From positions 290,654 through 354,653 of the forward strand of contig JBNOAI010000006.1 in assembly GCA_050283925.1 (NCBI GenBank): DNA of 64,000 bases, given 5' to 3'. A program made the translations under genes and the position numbers. Source of the stretch: ZC4RG25 sp023428365 (GTDB lineage: Bacteria > Pseudomonadota > Alphaproteobacteria > Rhizobiales > Hyphomicrobiaceae). Within the stretch, counting starts at the first letter, position 1. Every line of letters starts with the position of its first letter. Shown here piece by piece: positions 44,027 to 53,207 of this stretch. The notes under the pieces were generated by a model, which did no database searches, was not told where the DNA came from, and was given only the letters and a program-made list of their open reading frames with translations.

Positions 44027-45997
44027 ATGGCCGAGATCACCTTGACTTTTCCCGATGGCGCGAAACGTTCGTATCCGAAGGGGACGACGGGCAAGGCTCT
44101 GGCCGAAGGCATCTCCAAGTCGCTGGCCAAGAAGGCCGTCGCGCTGAGCCTGAACGGCGAACTCGCCGATCTCGCCGATCCCATCGAGGCGGATGCGGAC
44201 ATCAAGATCATCACCCGTACCGATCCGGAAGCGCTGGAGCTGATCCGGCACGATGCTGCGCACGTGCTGGCCGAGGCTGTTCAAGAGCTGTTTCCCGGCA
44301 CCCAGGTCACCATCGGTCCGGTGATCGAGAACGGTTTCTATTACGACTTCCATCGCCAGGCTCCGTTCACCCCGGATGACCTGCCGAAGATCGAAGCGCG
44401 GATGCATGAGATCATCAAGCGCGACAAGCCGTTCACGAAGGAAGTCTGGAGCCGCGACAAGGCCAAGGCGTTCTTCCACGACAAAGGCGAGTACTTCAAG
44501 GTCGAGCTGGTCGATGCCATTCCGGCCGGTCAGGATCTGAAAATGTATAGCCAGGGCGAGTGGACGGACCTCTGCCGTGGTCCGCACATGACCTCCACTG
44601 GCCAGATCGGCAAGGCGTTCAAGCTGCAGAAGATCGCGGGCTCGTATTGGCGTGGCGATAGCACCAAGCCGCAGCTGCAGCGGATCTACGGGACCGCGTG
44701 GGCGAGTGAGCAGGATCTCGCTGCCTATCTCAAGCAGCTCGAAGAGGCTGAGAAGCGCGACCACCGCCGTTTGGGCCGCGAGATGGACCTGTTCCACTTC
44801 CAGGAGGAAGGGCCGGGCGTTGTCTTCTGGCATCCGAAAGGCTGGACGCTGTTCCAATCGCTGATGAACTACATGCGCCGCCGCCAGAATGCTGCCGGCT
44901 ATCGTGAGGTGAACGCACCGCAGATTCTCGACAAGGCTCTCTGGGAGACCTCTGGGCACTGGGAGACCTTCCGCGAGAACATGTTCACGACCGAGACCGA
45001 AGACGGCCGCGAATTCGCGATCAAGCCGATGAACTGTCCCGGTCACATTCAGATCTTCAAGCATGGGCTGCGGTCGTATCGCGAGCTGCCCTACCGGGTG
45101 GCCGAGTTTGGCTGCGTGCATCGCTACGAGCCGTCAGGTGCTTTGCACGGATTGATGCGCGTGCGTGGCTTTACACAGGACGACGCGCACGTCTTCTGCA
45201 GCGAGGAGCAGATCGCGGACGAGTGTCTGAAGATCAACGACCTCATCATGTCGATCTATCGCGATTTCGGCTTCGAGGAAGTGGTGGTCAAGCTCTCGAC
45301 GCGTCCGGAGAAGCGCGTTGGCTCTGACGACCTATGGGATCACGCCGAAGCGGCGATGACCGACGTGCTGAAACAGATCGCGGAGAAATCCGGTGGCAAG
45401 GTGAAAACCGGCATTAACCCGGGCGAAGGCGCGTTCTACGGGCCGAAGTTCGAGTACGTGCTGCGCGATGCGATCGGCCGCGACTGGCAGTGCGGCACCA
45501 CGCAGGTCGACTTCAACCTGCCGGGCCGGTTCGGCGCGTTTTATATCGACGCCGACGGCGCTCGGAAAACGCCGGTCATGATCCACCGCGCGATCTTCGG
45601 TTCGCTGGAGCGCTTCCTCGGCATCCTGCTGGAGAACTATGCCGGGCATCTGCCATTGTGGCTCGCGCCGCTGCAGGTGATGGTGTGCACCATCGTCTCT
45701 GAGGCTGACGAGTACGCGCTCGATGTAGTCAAGGAGCTTCAGAGCCTGGGCTTGCGCGCCGAGGCCGATCTGCGCAACGAGAAGATCAATTACAAAGTTC
45801 GCGAGCACTCGCTGACCAAGGTGCCGGTGATGCTGGTGGTCGGCAAGCGCGAGGCGGACGAGCGGACAGTGTCGATGCGCCGTCTCGGCAGCCAGGAGAA
45901 CAAGGTGATGTCGCTGTCGGACGCGCTGGGTATGTTGACGGCCGAGGCTGCGCCGCCTGACGTCGCCTCCAAAGCTCGTGGGACCGACGCAGCATGA
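44027..45997 (+). CDS. thrS: threonine-tRNA ligase
   Basis: A 656-residue class II aminoacyl-tRNA synthetase. The TGS domain comes first (AEITLTFPDGAKRSYP), then the editing domain (HDAAHVLAEAVQELF; HTH-like zinc region GEWTDLCRGPHM) and the catalytic core with zinc Cys in MNCPGHIQIF. The C-terminal anticodon-binding domain includes LRNEKINYKVREHSL and PVMLVVGKREADE. ATG at 44027 is chosen since AAGGAGA lies six bases upstream; ATG at 44021 directly abuts it. The stop overlaps the next start by four bases. Confidence 0.96.
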   Translation: MAEITLTFPDGAKRSYPKGTTGKALAEGISKSLAKKAVALSLNGELADLADPIEADADIKIITRTDPEALELIRHDAAHVLAEAVQELFPGTQVTIGPVIENGFYYDFHRQAPFTPDDLPKIEARMHEIIKRDKPFTKEVWSRDKAKAFFHDKGEYFKVELVDAIPAGQDLKMYSQGEWTDLCRGPHMTSTGQIGKAFKLQKIAGSYWRGDSTKPQLQRIYGTAWASEQDLAAYLKQLEEAEKRDHRRLGREMDLFHFQEEGPGVVFWHPKGWTLFQSLMNYMRRRQNAAGYREVNAPQILDKALWETSGHWETFRENMFTTETEDGREFAIKPMNCPGHIQIFKHGLRSYRELPYRVAEFGCVHRYEPSGALHGLMRVRGFTQDDAHVFCSEEQIADECLKINDLIMSIYRDFGFEEVVVKLSTRPEKRVGSDDLWDHAEAAMTDVLKQIAEKSGGKVKTGINPGEGAFYGPKFEYVLRDAIGRDWQCGTTQVDFNLPGRFGAFYIDADGARKTPVMIHRAIFGSLERFLGILLENYAGHLPLWLAPLQVMVCTIVSEADEYALDVVKELQSLGLRAEADLRNEKINYKVREHSLTKVPVMLVVGKREADERTVSMRRLGSQENKVMSLSDALGMLTAEAAPPDVASKARGTDAA

Positions 45998-46575
45998 ACC
46001 CACCCGTCCTTCTGCTGATCGATTACCAGAAAGGATTCGACGAGATTGCGGTGCGTGTTCGCCGCAACAATCTCGAAGCCGAGGGGCGGGGCCTGACCCT
46101 GATCGAGTTCTGGCGTGAGAAGCGCTGGCCGATCATCCATGTGCGTCATGACTCGACGCGCAGCGATAGTCCGTTCCGGCCGGGCGTGTTCGGTAATCAG
46201 GCGATGAATTTCGCAGCCGAACAACCCGGTGAGCCGGTCGTGCGCAAGATCGTCAACAATGGGTTCGTTGGTACGGATCTGGCGGATCGTCTGCGTGCGC
46301 TCGATGCGCCGCAGATCGTGGTCGCCGGCGCATCGACCGATCACTGTGTCACGACGACGGTGCGCGGTGGCAGCGATCTCGGCTTCCCGATGACGCTCGC
46401 GGCAGATGCCTGCTTCACGTTCGATCGTCCGCTGCCCGGTGGTGCCGTCATTCCGGCGGAGACTATCCACGAGGCCCACATTGCCAGCCTCGACGGGGAG
46501 TTCGCCCGCATCGCGAGCGCGGCGGAGATCGTTGCTGAGTTCAGCAGCGATGCGGACACCATAACCACTCCCTGA
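45994..46575 (+). CDS. isochorismatase-like cysteine hydrolase
   Basis: A 193-residue hydrolase. The catalytic Asp is in LLLIDYQKGF near residue 10 and the nucleophilic Cys is in STDHCVTTTVRGG near 113. The motif pattern fits nicotinamidase/isochorismatase relatives, but the substrate cannot be inferred. Its ATG overlaps the thrS stop (ATGA), so it is co-translated with thrS. A palindromic element follows its stop. Confidence 0.87.
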   Translation: MNPPVLLLIDYQKGFDEIAVRVRRNNLEAEGRGLTLIEFWREKRWPIIHVRHDSTRSDSPFRPGVFGNQAMNFAAEQPGEPVVRKIVNNGFVGTDLADRLRALDAPQIVVAGASTDHCVTTTVRGGSDLGFPMTLAADACFTFDRPLPGGAVIPAETIHEAHIASLDGEFARIASAAEIVAEFSSDADTITTP

Positions 46576-46593
46576 TCGAGGGGCCCTGTTTAT

Positions 46594-46736
46594 TTGTCAT
46601 CCCGGCCGGAGCGCGTTAGCGCGGAGAGCCGGGACCCAGGGCCGTGGGTACAGCCGTGAAAACTGGTGTCTTCGACGCTCTTCCGCTGAGTCCCGGCTTG
46701 TGCTTCGGCTAACGCCTCCGCTTGCCGGGATGACAA
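46594..46736. repeat. dispersed palindromic repeat element
   Basis: A 143-base element bounded by TTGTCATCCCGG (46594-46605) and its inverted copy CCGGGATGACAA (46725-46736). Inner inverted segments (CCGGGA/TCCCGG, GTTAGCG/CTAACGC) allow a long branched hairpin. Elements with these GTCATCCCGG ends are dispersed in many Rhizobiales genomes and behave like REP or MITE sequences. It lies between two genes and may also end transcripts. No second copy is in the window. Confidence 0.75.
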
Positions 46737-46751
46737 TTTTTGGGCCTGATT

Positions 46752-47081
46752 TCAGTGAGGCATGGTCTGGGAATAGAGATTGATCACGACCACGCCCGCA
46801 ACGATCAATGTCAGACCGATCACCGCGGGCAGGTCGAGGCTCTGGCGGAACCACACAAAACCGATGACGGAGATCAGCACGATGCCGACGCCGCTCCAGA
46901 TGGCGTAGGCGATCCCGACCGGAATGGTCTTCAAGGTCAGTGATAGGAAGTAGAACGCTGTCGCATATCCGGCTGTTGTTATGACCGTCGCGAGCGGGCG
47001 GGTGAAGCCGTCGGAAGCTTTCAAGGCTGACGTTGCGATGACTTCCGCGACGATGGCGATGCCGAGATAGACGAAGCTCAC
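46752..47081 (-). CDS. small multidrug resistance (SMR) family transporter
   Basis: A 109-residue four-helix transporter of the EmrE/QacE type. The membrane-embedded essential Glu is in IAIVAEVIATSALK, and YAIWSGVG matches the substrate-pocket segment around the conserved Trp. The GTG start at 47079-47081 has AAAGGA seven bases upstream; the open frame to 47294 overlaps queF. Substrates in this family range from cationic drugs to guanidinium. It follows queF by 16 bases. Confidence 0.87.
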   Translation of the reverse strand: MSFVYLGIAIVAEVIATSALKASDGFTRPLATVITTAGYATAFYFLSLTLKTIPVGIAYAIWSGVGIVLISVIGFVWFRQSLDLPAVIGLTLIVAGVVVINLYSQTMPH

Positions 47082-47097
47082 GGCTGATCCTTTGCTG

Positions 47098-47559
47098 TTA
47101 GCCACGCCCGCGATAGGGCGGCACGCCCTGGTCGGGCAGCCACGCACCGGACGGCAGTTCTCCGGTTTGCCAGAACACATCGATCGGGATACCGCCGCGC
47201 GGATACCAGTAGCCGCCGATGCGGAAGAAGTGCGGCTGCAGCAGATCCACAAGCCGTTTGCCGATGGCAACGGTGCAGTCCTCGTGGAACGCACCGTGAT
47301 TGCGAAACGACGCGAGATAGAGCTTCAGCGACTTGGATTCGACCAGCCAGTCCCTGGGCACGTAGTCGATGACCAGATGCGCGAAATCCGGCTGTCCTGT
47401 CACCGGGCATAAGGAGGTGAACTCGGGCACCGCGAACCGTGCAACATAAGCCGTATCCGGATGCGGATTGGGCACCCGCTCGAGTTCGGCGGCCTCTGGG
47501 CTTGCCGGCAAACCAACAGGGCGGCCGAGTTGGGTCAGGTCTTTGGGATCGCCGGTCAT
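47098..47559 (-). CDS. queF: 7-cyano-7-deazaguanine reductase (preQ0 reductase)
   Basis: A 153-residue unimodular QueF (T-fold) that reduces preQ0 to preQ1 with NADPH, late in queuosine synthesis. The catalytic Cys is in FTSLCPVTGQPDFA near residue 51, followed by the QueF motif ESKSLKLYLASFRNHGAFHE and GGYWYPRGGIPIDVF. It sits between an SMR transporter and a YhhQ-type gene. Confidence 0.94.
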   Translation of the reverse strand: MTGDPKDLTQLGRPVGLPASPEAAELERVPNPHPDTAYVARFAVPEFTSLCPVTGQPDFAHLVIDYVPRDWLVESKSLKLYLASFRNHGAFHEDCTVAIGKRLVDLLQPHFFRIGGYWYPRGGIPIDVFWQTGELPSGAWLPDQGVPPYRGRG

Positions 47560-47568
47560 GGTTACCCT

Positions 47569-48138
47569 TTACGCTGGAAGCAGCCCGAGCCGCGCGTCGC
47601 GGCGGCGCAGCCACGCGATGAACGGCATGGCGAACAGGACCATCCAAGCTTTGCCGACCACCTGGCCGAGCAGATATTCGAGGCTGCCGAACGCCAGATA
47701 GAGGAAGACCGCGCTGTCGACGATCAGGCCGACCATGCTGCTGGCGAAGACGGCCAGCACCAGGCGGCGGCGCTGCAACGGCGTATAGACCGCGAGGTCC
47801 GCAAGTTCTGACAGCAGGAAGGCGATGCCCGAGGCAATGACCAGGGACGGCGGTGCGATGAAAGCTGACAGCGCCGCGCCGGCGACGATGGCAGCGGCCG
47901 ACCATTCCAGGCCCAGGCGCCGTTGAACGAGGTCCCGAAATACCAGGGCGAGACCGATCATGAGAACGCCGCTCGGCGCCATCAGCCCGGGAGCCACCGG
48001 AATCAGACACGGGCCATGGGGCACACAGGTCGTCCCGGCATTGCCGATCAACCAGTTCGCCGCCGGTATGCACAACCCGAATGCGGCCAGGAACAGAAAG
48101 CCTTCGACCCTGCGCCGGCTATCTAGCGTCTCATTCAT
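47569..48138 (-). CDS. queuosine precursor transporter family (YhhQ/VUT)
   Basis: A 189-residue membrane protein with five or six hydrophobic segments (LMAPSGVLMIGLALVFRDLVQ; AFLLSELADLAVYTPL; FASSMVGLIVDSAVFLYLAFG). The segment with SELADLAVY and DSAVFLYL identifies the YhhQ family, whose E. coli member imports preQ0/preQ1. It is followed by queF nine bases later, so synthesis and salvage are linked. GAGG precedes the ATG. Confidence 0.83.
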   Translation of the reverse strand: MNETLDSRRRVEGFLFLAAFGLCIPAANWLIGNAGTTCVPHGPCLIPVAPGLMAPSGVLMIGLALVFRDLVQRRLGLEWSAAAIVAGAALSAFIAPPSLVIASGIAFLLSELADLAVYTPLQRRRLVLAVFASSMVGLIVDSAVFLYLAFGSLEYLLGQVVGKAWMVLFAMPFIAWLRRRDARLGLLPA

Positions 48139-48285
48139 AGATCAACCTCGTCATCGGCCCCGCCGGGGCAACATATAGAGCCCGTGTCATCTACGAGGCA
48201 GATTTGTCAAGTTATCGCAGGTGCGAGATGTGCGACACTTGCGTATGGGCGCATGTCGAAAACGACTAAAGGAGAGCTGGAAATC

Positions 48286-48666
48286 ATGCACTTTTCAGCG
48301 CCAATACCGGTCCTGCGGATCTTCGACGAAGAGAAGGCACGCGAATTCTACGTTGGCTTCCTCGGTTTCACCATCGATTGGGAGCACCGCTTCGAGCCGG
48401 ACCTGCCGATTTACCTTCAGATCCGGATGGGCGACGCGGTGATGCATCTATCCGAACACTTCGGCGATGCGACCCCGGGGTCCGGCGTGCGTATCGCTTG
48501 CGAGGATGTGGACGCCTATTGCGCCGGATTGCGTGCGAAGGGCTACAAGAACTCCCGTCCCGGTATGCAGGACCAACCGTGGGGATTTAGGGAGACGACC
48601 ATTGCCGATCCGTTCGGCAACCGGATCACGTTTGCTACGGAGACCCCGAAGACTGACACTCAGTAG
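48286..48666 (+). CDS. glyoxalase superfamily protein
   Basis: A 126-residue vicinal-oxygen-chelate protein (APIPVLRIFDEEKAREFYVGF; EHRFEPDLPIYLQI; FRETTIADPFGNRITF). It resembles bleomycin-resistance and glyoxalase-like proteins. AAAGGAGAG lies upstream of ATG 48286; the frame open to 48184 is not conserved. It lies between the queuosine genes on the opposite strand. Substrate unknown. Confidence 0.82.
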   Translation: MHFSAPIPVLRIFDEEKAREFYVGFLGFTIDWEHRFEPDLPIYLQIRMGDAVMHLSEHFGDATPGSGVRIACEDVDAYCAGLRAKGYKNSRPGMQDQPWGFRETTIADPFGNRITFATETPKTDTQ

Positions 48667-48905
48667 GTGAGTGAGGCCTTGATCGATTGCAGTTCCTGCT
48701 TCGGATCGGGGTAGGCCTCATAGGCGTGCATCGTGCGGCGATACCAATAGCGGCTGTTGTCGGCGTCGCCCTCGATCTTGTGCAGGATGGCGTGAAGCCA
48801 GCAGGCATCGGTGTCGGTTTCGTCGCTCTGGACGATCTTATGTGCGCCCTCCCAATCGCCCGCGATCGCCAGTTCTACGGCGCGGATCAATTCCTGGCGG
48901 TCCAT
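48660..48905 (-). CDS. small conserved hypothetical protein
   Basis: An 81-residue, acidic, mostly helical protein (LIRAVELAIAGDWEGAHKIVQ; ACWLHAILHKIEGD; YWYRRTMHAY). It looks like one or two helical-repeat units. AAGGA lies eight bases before the ATG, inside the end of queC, which it overlaps by 19 bases. Function unknown; its place right after queC suggests co-expression only. Confidence 0.72.
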   Translation of the reverse strand: MDRQELIRAVELAIAGDWEGAHKIVQSDETDTDACWLHAILHKIEGDADNSRYWYRRTMHAYEAYPDPKQELQSIKASLTY

Positions 48906-49582
48906 TCAGTCCATCCTTTCCGGCGGAGTTCGCAGGCTGGGCAGGTGCCGCAGCCATAACCCCACGCGTGTCTGTGTGTTCGATCACCGAGGTAGCAGGT
49001 GTGGGTCTGCTCCAGGATCAGGTCAACCAGCTTTTTGCCGCCGAGATCGTGCGCGAGCTGCCAGGTCGCGGCCTTGTCGATGAACATCAGCGGGGTTGCG
49101 ATGGACAGTGGTTTGTCCAATCCCAGACTGAGCGCATGAGCGAGGGTTTGCAGCGTCTCGTTGCGGCAGTCGGGATATCCCGAGAAGTCGGTCTCGCACA
49201 TGCCGCCGACCAACGTGGTGATGCCGCGCCGGTAGGCAAGTGCTGCCGCATAGGTAAAGAACACGAGGTTGCGGCCGGGCACGAATGTCGACGGCAGTCC
49301 CGATGCGGTCATCTCAATGGCGGCATCGCGGGTCAAGGCCGTATCGCTGATGGCCCCGAATTCCGCCAGATCCAGCGTGTGATCGTCGGCGAGCTTTGGT
49401 GCCCACTCCGGAAAACTGTCTCGAAAACCCTGCAGAACATTGCGCCGTGCGATGAGCTCGACTTCGTGGCGCTGGCCATAGGCAAATCCGATCGTCTCGA
49501 CACGATCGTAGCGCTGCAAAGCCCAGGCGAGGCAGGTCGCCGAATCCTGACCACCCGAAAACAGAACAAGGGCAGATGTCAC
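48887..49582 (-). CDS. queC: 7-cyano-7-deazaguanine synthase
   Basis: A 231-residue enzyme that converts carboxy-deazaguanine to preQ0 with ATP and ammonia. The PP-loop is LVLFSGGQDSATCLAWAL near the start, and the C-terminal zinc cysteines are in GCGTCPACELRRKGW. The start is GTG at 49580-49582, immediately after the stop of the upstream GFA gene. queD and queE are not in the window. Confidence 0.94.
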   Translation of the reverse strand: MTSALVLFSGGQDSATCLAWALQRYDRVETIGFAYGQRHEVELIARRNVLQGFRDSFPEWAPKLADDHTLDLAEFGAISDTALTRDAAIEMTASGLPSTFVPGRNLVFFTYAAALAYRRGITTLVGGMCETDFSGYPDCRNETLQTLAHALSLGLDKPLSIATPLMFIDKAATWQLAHDLGGKKLVDLILEQTHTCYLGDRTHRHAWGYGCGTCPACELRRKGWTEWTARN

Positions 49583-49942
49583 CTAACGGCTCCGTCCGTC
49601 GTACTTGGTGAGCGTGAGGCTCCCAATGTCGATATCATCCAGGCATCGAACGTTGATGCCGACGCCTTCATTGCCTTGAGCGTCGGCGCCGCGACCGAAC
49701 GAGGCGACGCCGCAGGTTTTGCAAAACAGATGCTGAATGCGCTTCGTATTGAACCGGTAGTCCGTCTGTTGATCGCTGCCCGACAAGAGCTTGAATGCTG
49801 GCAGATCGACGTAGGTCCACAGAGCGCCGCGCTTCTGGCAGAGAGAACAGTTGCAGTCGAGGACCGGGGTCAGGTCGGTCGTGACTTCGAAGCGAACCTG
49901 TCCGCAGTGGCAACCGCCGGTGTACGTCTGAGTGTCGGCCAT
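49583..49942 (-). CDS. GFA/CENP-V family zinc protein
   Basis: A 119-residue beta-tent-fold protein. The zinc-site pattern is GGCHCGQVRFE, NCSLCQKRG and LFCKTCGVASF, as in the GFA family named after glutathione-dependent formaldehyde-activating enzyme; most members have unknown substrates. The ATG at 49940-49942 starts the conserved domain, while the frame open to 50251 runs into the enolase gene on the other strand. Directly upstream of queC. A paralogue lies at 56341. Confidence 0.85.
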   Translation of the reverse strand: MADTQTYTGGCHCGQVRFEVTTDLTPVLDCNCSLCQKRGALWTYVDLPAFKLLSGSDQQTDYRFNTKRIQHLFCKTCGVASFGRGADAQGNEGVGINVRCLDDIDIGSLTLTKYDGRSR

Positions 49943-50084
49943 GGGTGTTTTCCCCCGATGTTGCGCAGGGCCCGCGATACAACCTTGACGCCTGAGGCGC
50001 AACCACCCCTTTGCCAATGCGTCTCGCTCGGCTAGAACGCGCGCAGACTGCAGCAACCGCCCGATTTCCCAGCCGGAGGACACC

Positions 50085-51362
50085 ATGACCGCCATCGCCG
50101 ACATCATTGCGCGCGAGATCCTAGATAGCCGCGGCAATCCGACGGTCGAAGTCGACGTGGTGCTGGAAGATGGCTCCATGGGTCGCGCGGCAGTTCCGTC
50201 GGGTGCTTCTACTGGTGCCCACGAAGCGGTCGAGCTGCGCGACGGTGACACGAGCCGTTATCTCGGCAAAGGCGTGCTGAAGGCGGTCGAGGCGGTCAAC
50301 ACGGAAATTTACACGGCGCTGCGCGACATGGATGCCGAGGATCAGCGCGGCATCGATCAGGCGCTGATCGAACTCGATGGGACGCCGAACAAGAGCCGCT
50401 TGGGCGCCAACGCCATCCTCGGTGTTTCGCTGGCCGTGGCGAAGGCCGCGACGGAGGCTGCCGGCCTGCCGCTCTATCGCTACGTTGGCGGTACGGCGGC
50501 GCATATCCTGCCGGTGCCGCAGATGAACATCGTCAATGGCGGCGCACATGCCGATAACCCGATCGATATTCAGGAATTCATGATCATGCCGGTCGGCGCG
50601 GAAACCTGCGCCGATGCCATTCGCGTCGGATCGGAGATCTTCCATACGCTGCGCAAGGGGCTGAAGGATGCCGGGCACAACACCAACGTTGGCGACGAAG
50701 GCGGCTTCGCGCCGAACCTGAAGTCGGCGGACGAAGCGCTGGGCTTCATCATGAAGTCGATTGAGGCCGCAGGCTATAAGCCGGGCGACGACGTGATGAT
50801 CGCGCTCGATTGCGCGGCGACAGAGTTCTTCAAGAACGGCAAGTACGAGATCTCGGGTGAGGGCAAGAGCCTCGATTCCGCAGGCATGGCGCGCTATCTC
50901 GCGGATCTGGTGAAGCGCTATCCGATCGTGTCGATCGAAGACGGAATGTCCGAGGATGACTGGGATGGCTGGAAGGCGCTGACCGACGAAATCGGTGCGA
51001 AAGTTCAGCTCGTCGGAGACGATCTGTTCGTCACCAACACGGCGCGTCTGTCGGAGGGCATTAAGAAGGGTATCGCCAATTCGATCCTGGTGAAGGTCAA
51101 CCAGATCGGTTCTCTGAGCGAGACGCTGGATGCCGTCGGCATGGCGCAGCGCGCGGCCTATACCGCGGTGATGTCGCATCGCTCGGGCGAGACCGAGGAC
51201 GCCACGATTGCCGATCTGGCGGTTGCCACCAACTGCGGGCAGATCAAAACCGGTTCTCTGAGCCGTTCAGACCGGCTGGCCAAGTACAACCAGCTCATGC
51301 GCATCGAGGAAGAACTGGGTGACGTTGCCGTCTATGCGGGACGCAGTGTTCTGCGGGCTTGA
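50085..51362 (+). CDS. eno: enolase
   Basis: A 425-residue glycolytic enzyme interconverting 2-phosphoglycerate and phosphoenolpyruvate. Typical segments include AREILDSRGNPTVEVDV, SGASTGAHEA, GGAHADNPIDIQEFMIMP, SIEDGMSEDDWDGW, LVGDDLFVTN and SHRSGETEDATIAD with the catalytic Lys in ILVKVNQIGS. GGAGG precedes the ATG. The pyruvate dehydrogenase genes lie downstream. Confidence 0.97.
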   Translation: MTAIADIIAREILDSRGNPTVEVDVVLEDGSMGRAAVPSGASTGAHEAVELRDGDTSRYLGKGVLKAVEAVNTEIYTALRDMDAEDQRGIDQALIELDGTPNKSRLGANAILGVSLAVAKAATEAAGLPLYRYVGGTAAHILPVPQMNIVNGGAHADNPIDIQEFMIMPVGAETCADAIRVGSEIFHTLRKGLKDAGHNTNVGDEGGFAPNLKSADEALGFIMKSIEAAGYKPGDDVMIALDCAATEFFKNGKYEISGEGKSLDSAGMARYLADLVKRYPIVSIEDGMSEDDWDGWKALTDEIGAKVQLVGDDLFVTNTARLSEGIKKGIANSILVKVNQIGSLSETLDAVGMAQRAAYTAVMSHRSGETEDATIADLAVATNCGQIKTGSLSRSDRLAKYNQLMRIEEELGDVAVYAGRSVLRA

Positions 51363-51662
51363 AGCTAAGGTTAAGCCGATCACGCCTGCGGGTGCCGCGC
51401 GCAATAGGCAGGCACCTGCCCCGTTAGGGACATGAGCAAACGTTTGCGGGGTGCGCGAGCACCCCGCAACTCGTTGGTGGCTGGGCCTGCCTTGCGTTTG
51501 CTGCATTGTGTGAGTTCGCGGCAGTCGTCCGCGACGATGATTAACGGGCGATTTTCACCACGCTTGAAGCCAGCGAATCCGAACTCGGATCTTTCACTGT
51601 AGCCTCGCGTTTAAGGGGCTGTTGTTCGCGTTCAATGTCGTCATGCGTATTGGAGCGTGTCA
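51363..51662. other. intergenic region after eno with a GNRA hairpin
   Basis: A 300-base gap with no supported gene. TTGCGGGGTGC (51444-51454) pairs perfectly with GCACCCCGCAA (51459-51469) around a GCGA tetraloop. No T run follows, so it probably marks the 3' end or processing of the eno transcript rather than a classic terminator. The right part should carry the promoter of the DUF1254 gene. Confidence 0.5.
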
Positions 51663-53111
51663 ATGAACAAGCTGGCGCTTGCCCTCTCTCTTCCCCTCCT
51701 GGTTTCGTCCCTAAACCCATCTCCGGTCATCGCGCAAACCGCGACGCCTTCCGAAGACGAGGCGAGGTCCATCGCGGCCGATGCGTATCTCTACCTTTAT
51801 CCGCTGGTCACCATGGATCTGACGCGGAAACAGCTGACCAATATGCCGGCTGGCGGCGACATAGGCGGACCACCGAACACCTTCAACAACATACCGGCTT
51901 TTCCCGATCCGAGCATGAAGGTCGTGGTGAGACCGAACTTCGATACCCTATATTCGAGCGCCTGGCTCGACCTGACGAAAGAGCCTGTCGTCATCTCGGT
52001 CCCCGACACGCAAGGGCGTTATTATCTCCTGCCGATGATGGATATGTGGACCGACGTGTTTGCTTCTCCCGGCTGGCGGACGACCGGCACGCAGGCAGGA
52101 CACTATCTTGTCGCGCCGTTGGGATGGCGGCCGGATTTGCGCGAGCGGTTCGTCGAGGAGTTCAAGCTGCCGCAGGATACGCAGCGCATCGATGCGCCGA
52201 CGCCGCATGTCTGGATCATTGGGCGGACAAAAACCGATGGCCCGCCGGATTACGACGCCGTCCACAAAGTGCAGGCCGGCTATACGGTCACACCGTTGTC
52301 GGAGTGGGGCCGTACGCCAAAGCAGGCGCAACAGAAAATCGATCCTTCGGTCGACGTGAAGACGCCGCCGAAAACACAGGTCGATACGATGGCAGGGCCG
52401 CAGTTCTTCACCTACGCGGCTGAACTGTTGAAGGAAAATCCTCCGCATCTGACCGACCAACCGATCATTGCACGGATGAAGCGGATCGGGCTCGAAGCTG
52501 GCAAAAGCTTCGATCCGTCGAAAGTCGATCCGGCAGTGAAAAGCGCCATAGAGAACGCTCCAAAGGCCGCGCAAGAACTGATGGCGTGGAAGGTGCCGAC
52601 CATGGCGCGTGTGACCAACGGCTGGAGTATGAACACCGACACCATGGGCGTGTATGGCGACTACTACCTGAAGCGCGCGATTGTCGCTCAACAGGGACTT
52701 GGCGCCAATGTGCCGCAAGATGCGATCTATCCCCTTAACCTGGGCGATCAGACAGGACGGCCACTTGAAGGTGGTAGCAAGTACACACTGCGCTTTGACC
52801 GCTCCGATTTACCGCCGGTGAATGCGTTCTGGTCGATCACGCTTTACGACGAAGACGGCTTTCAGGTTGCCAACGACATGAACCGCTATGCGCTGAGCAG
52901 TTGGATGCCATTCCAGACTGGCTCTGATGGTTCGCTGACCCTGTATATTCAGAACGAAAATCCGGGGCAGGACAAAGAAGCCAACTGGCTTCCCGCGCCA
53001 AAAGGGCCGTTCAACATCACCATGCGGCTGTACGCGCCCAAGCAGGATGCCCTGACCGGGAAGTGGAATCCGCCTGCGATTACCCGGACACCAACACTCG
53101 GGCTGCAGTGA
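51663..53111 (+). CDS. exported DUF1254/DUF1214 domain protein
   Basis: A 482-residue secreted protein. A signal peptide is evident (LALALSLPLLVSSLNPSPVIA, cleavage near AQTA). The DUF1254 region includes YLYLYPLVTMDLTRKQ, PNFDTLYSSAWLDLTKEP and LPMMDMWTDVFASPGWR; the DUF1214 region near the C-terminus includes FWSITLYDEDGF and NWLPAPKGPFNI. Function in bacteria is unclear. ATG 51663 has GGAG seven bases upstream; a GTG at 51657 is less well placed. Confidence 0.85.
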   Translation: MNKLALALSLPLLVSSLNPSPVIAQTATPSEDEARSIAADAYLYLYPLVTMDLTRKQLTNMPAGGDIGGPPNTFNNIPAFPDPSMKVVVRPNFDTLYSSAWLDLTKEPVVISVPDTQGRYYLLPMMDMWTDVFASPGWRTTGTQAGHYLVAPLGWRPDLRERFVEEFKLPQDTQRIDAPTPHVWIIGRTKTDGPPDYDAVHKVQAGYTVTPLSEWGRTPKQAQQKIDPSVDVKTPPKTQVDTMAGPQFFTYAAELLKENPPHLTDQPIIARMKRIGLEAGKSFDPSKVDPAVKSAIENAPKAAQELMAWKVPTMARVTNGWSMNTDTMGVYGDYYLKRAIVAQQGLGANVPQDAIYPLNLGDQTGRPLEGGSKYTLRFDRSDLPPVNAFWSITLYDEDGFQVANDMNRYALSSWMPFQTGSDGSLTLYIQNENPGQDKEANWLPAPKGPFNITMRLYAPKQDALTGKWNPPAITRTPTLGLQ

Positions 53112-53207
53112 CGTCAAAGGTGAGCGGCCGGCACAAATTGCTTCGCCGCTTTACCTGCCTTTAACAATGCCCCTGCTACAACGATCGTGTTGCAGGCGAG
53201 TACGTCA

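Noticed and set aside
43418..45121. 567-codon open frame antisense to thrS
   Set aside because: It is a high-GC shadow frame: composition is not protein-like and the plus strand encodes an unmistakable threonyl-tRNA synthetase.
50121..51179. 352-codon open frame antisense to eno
   Set aside because: Shadow of the enolase gene; no recognisable domains or ribosome site.
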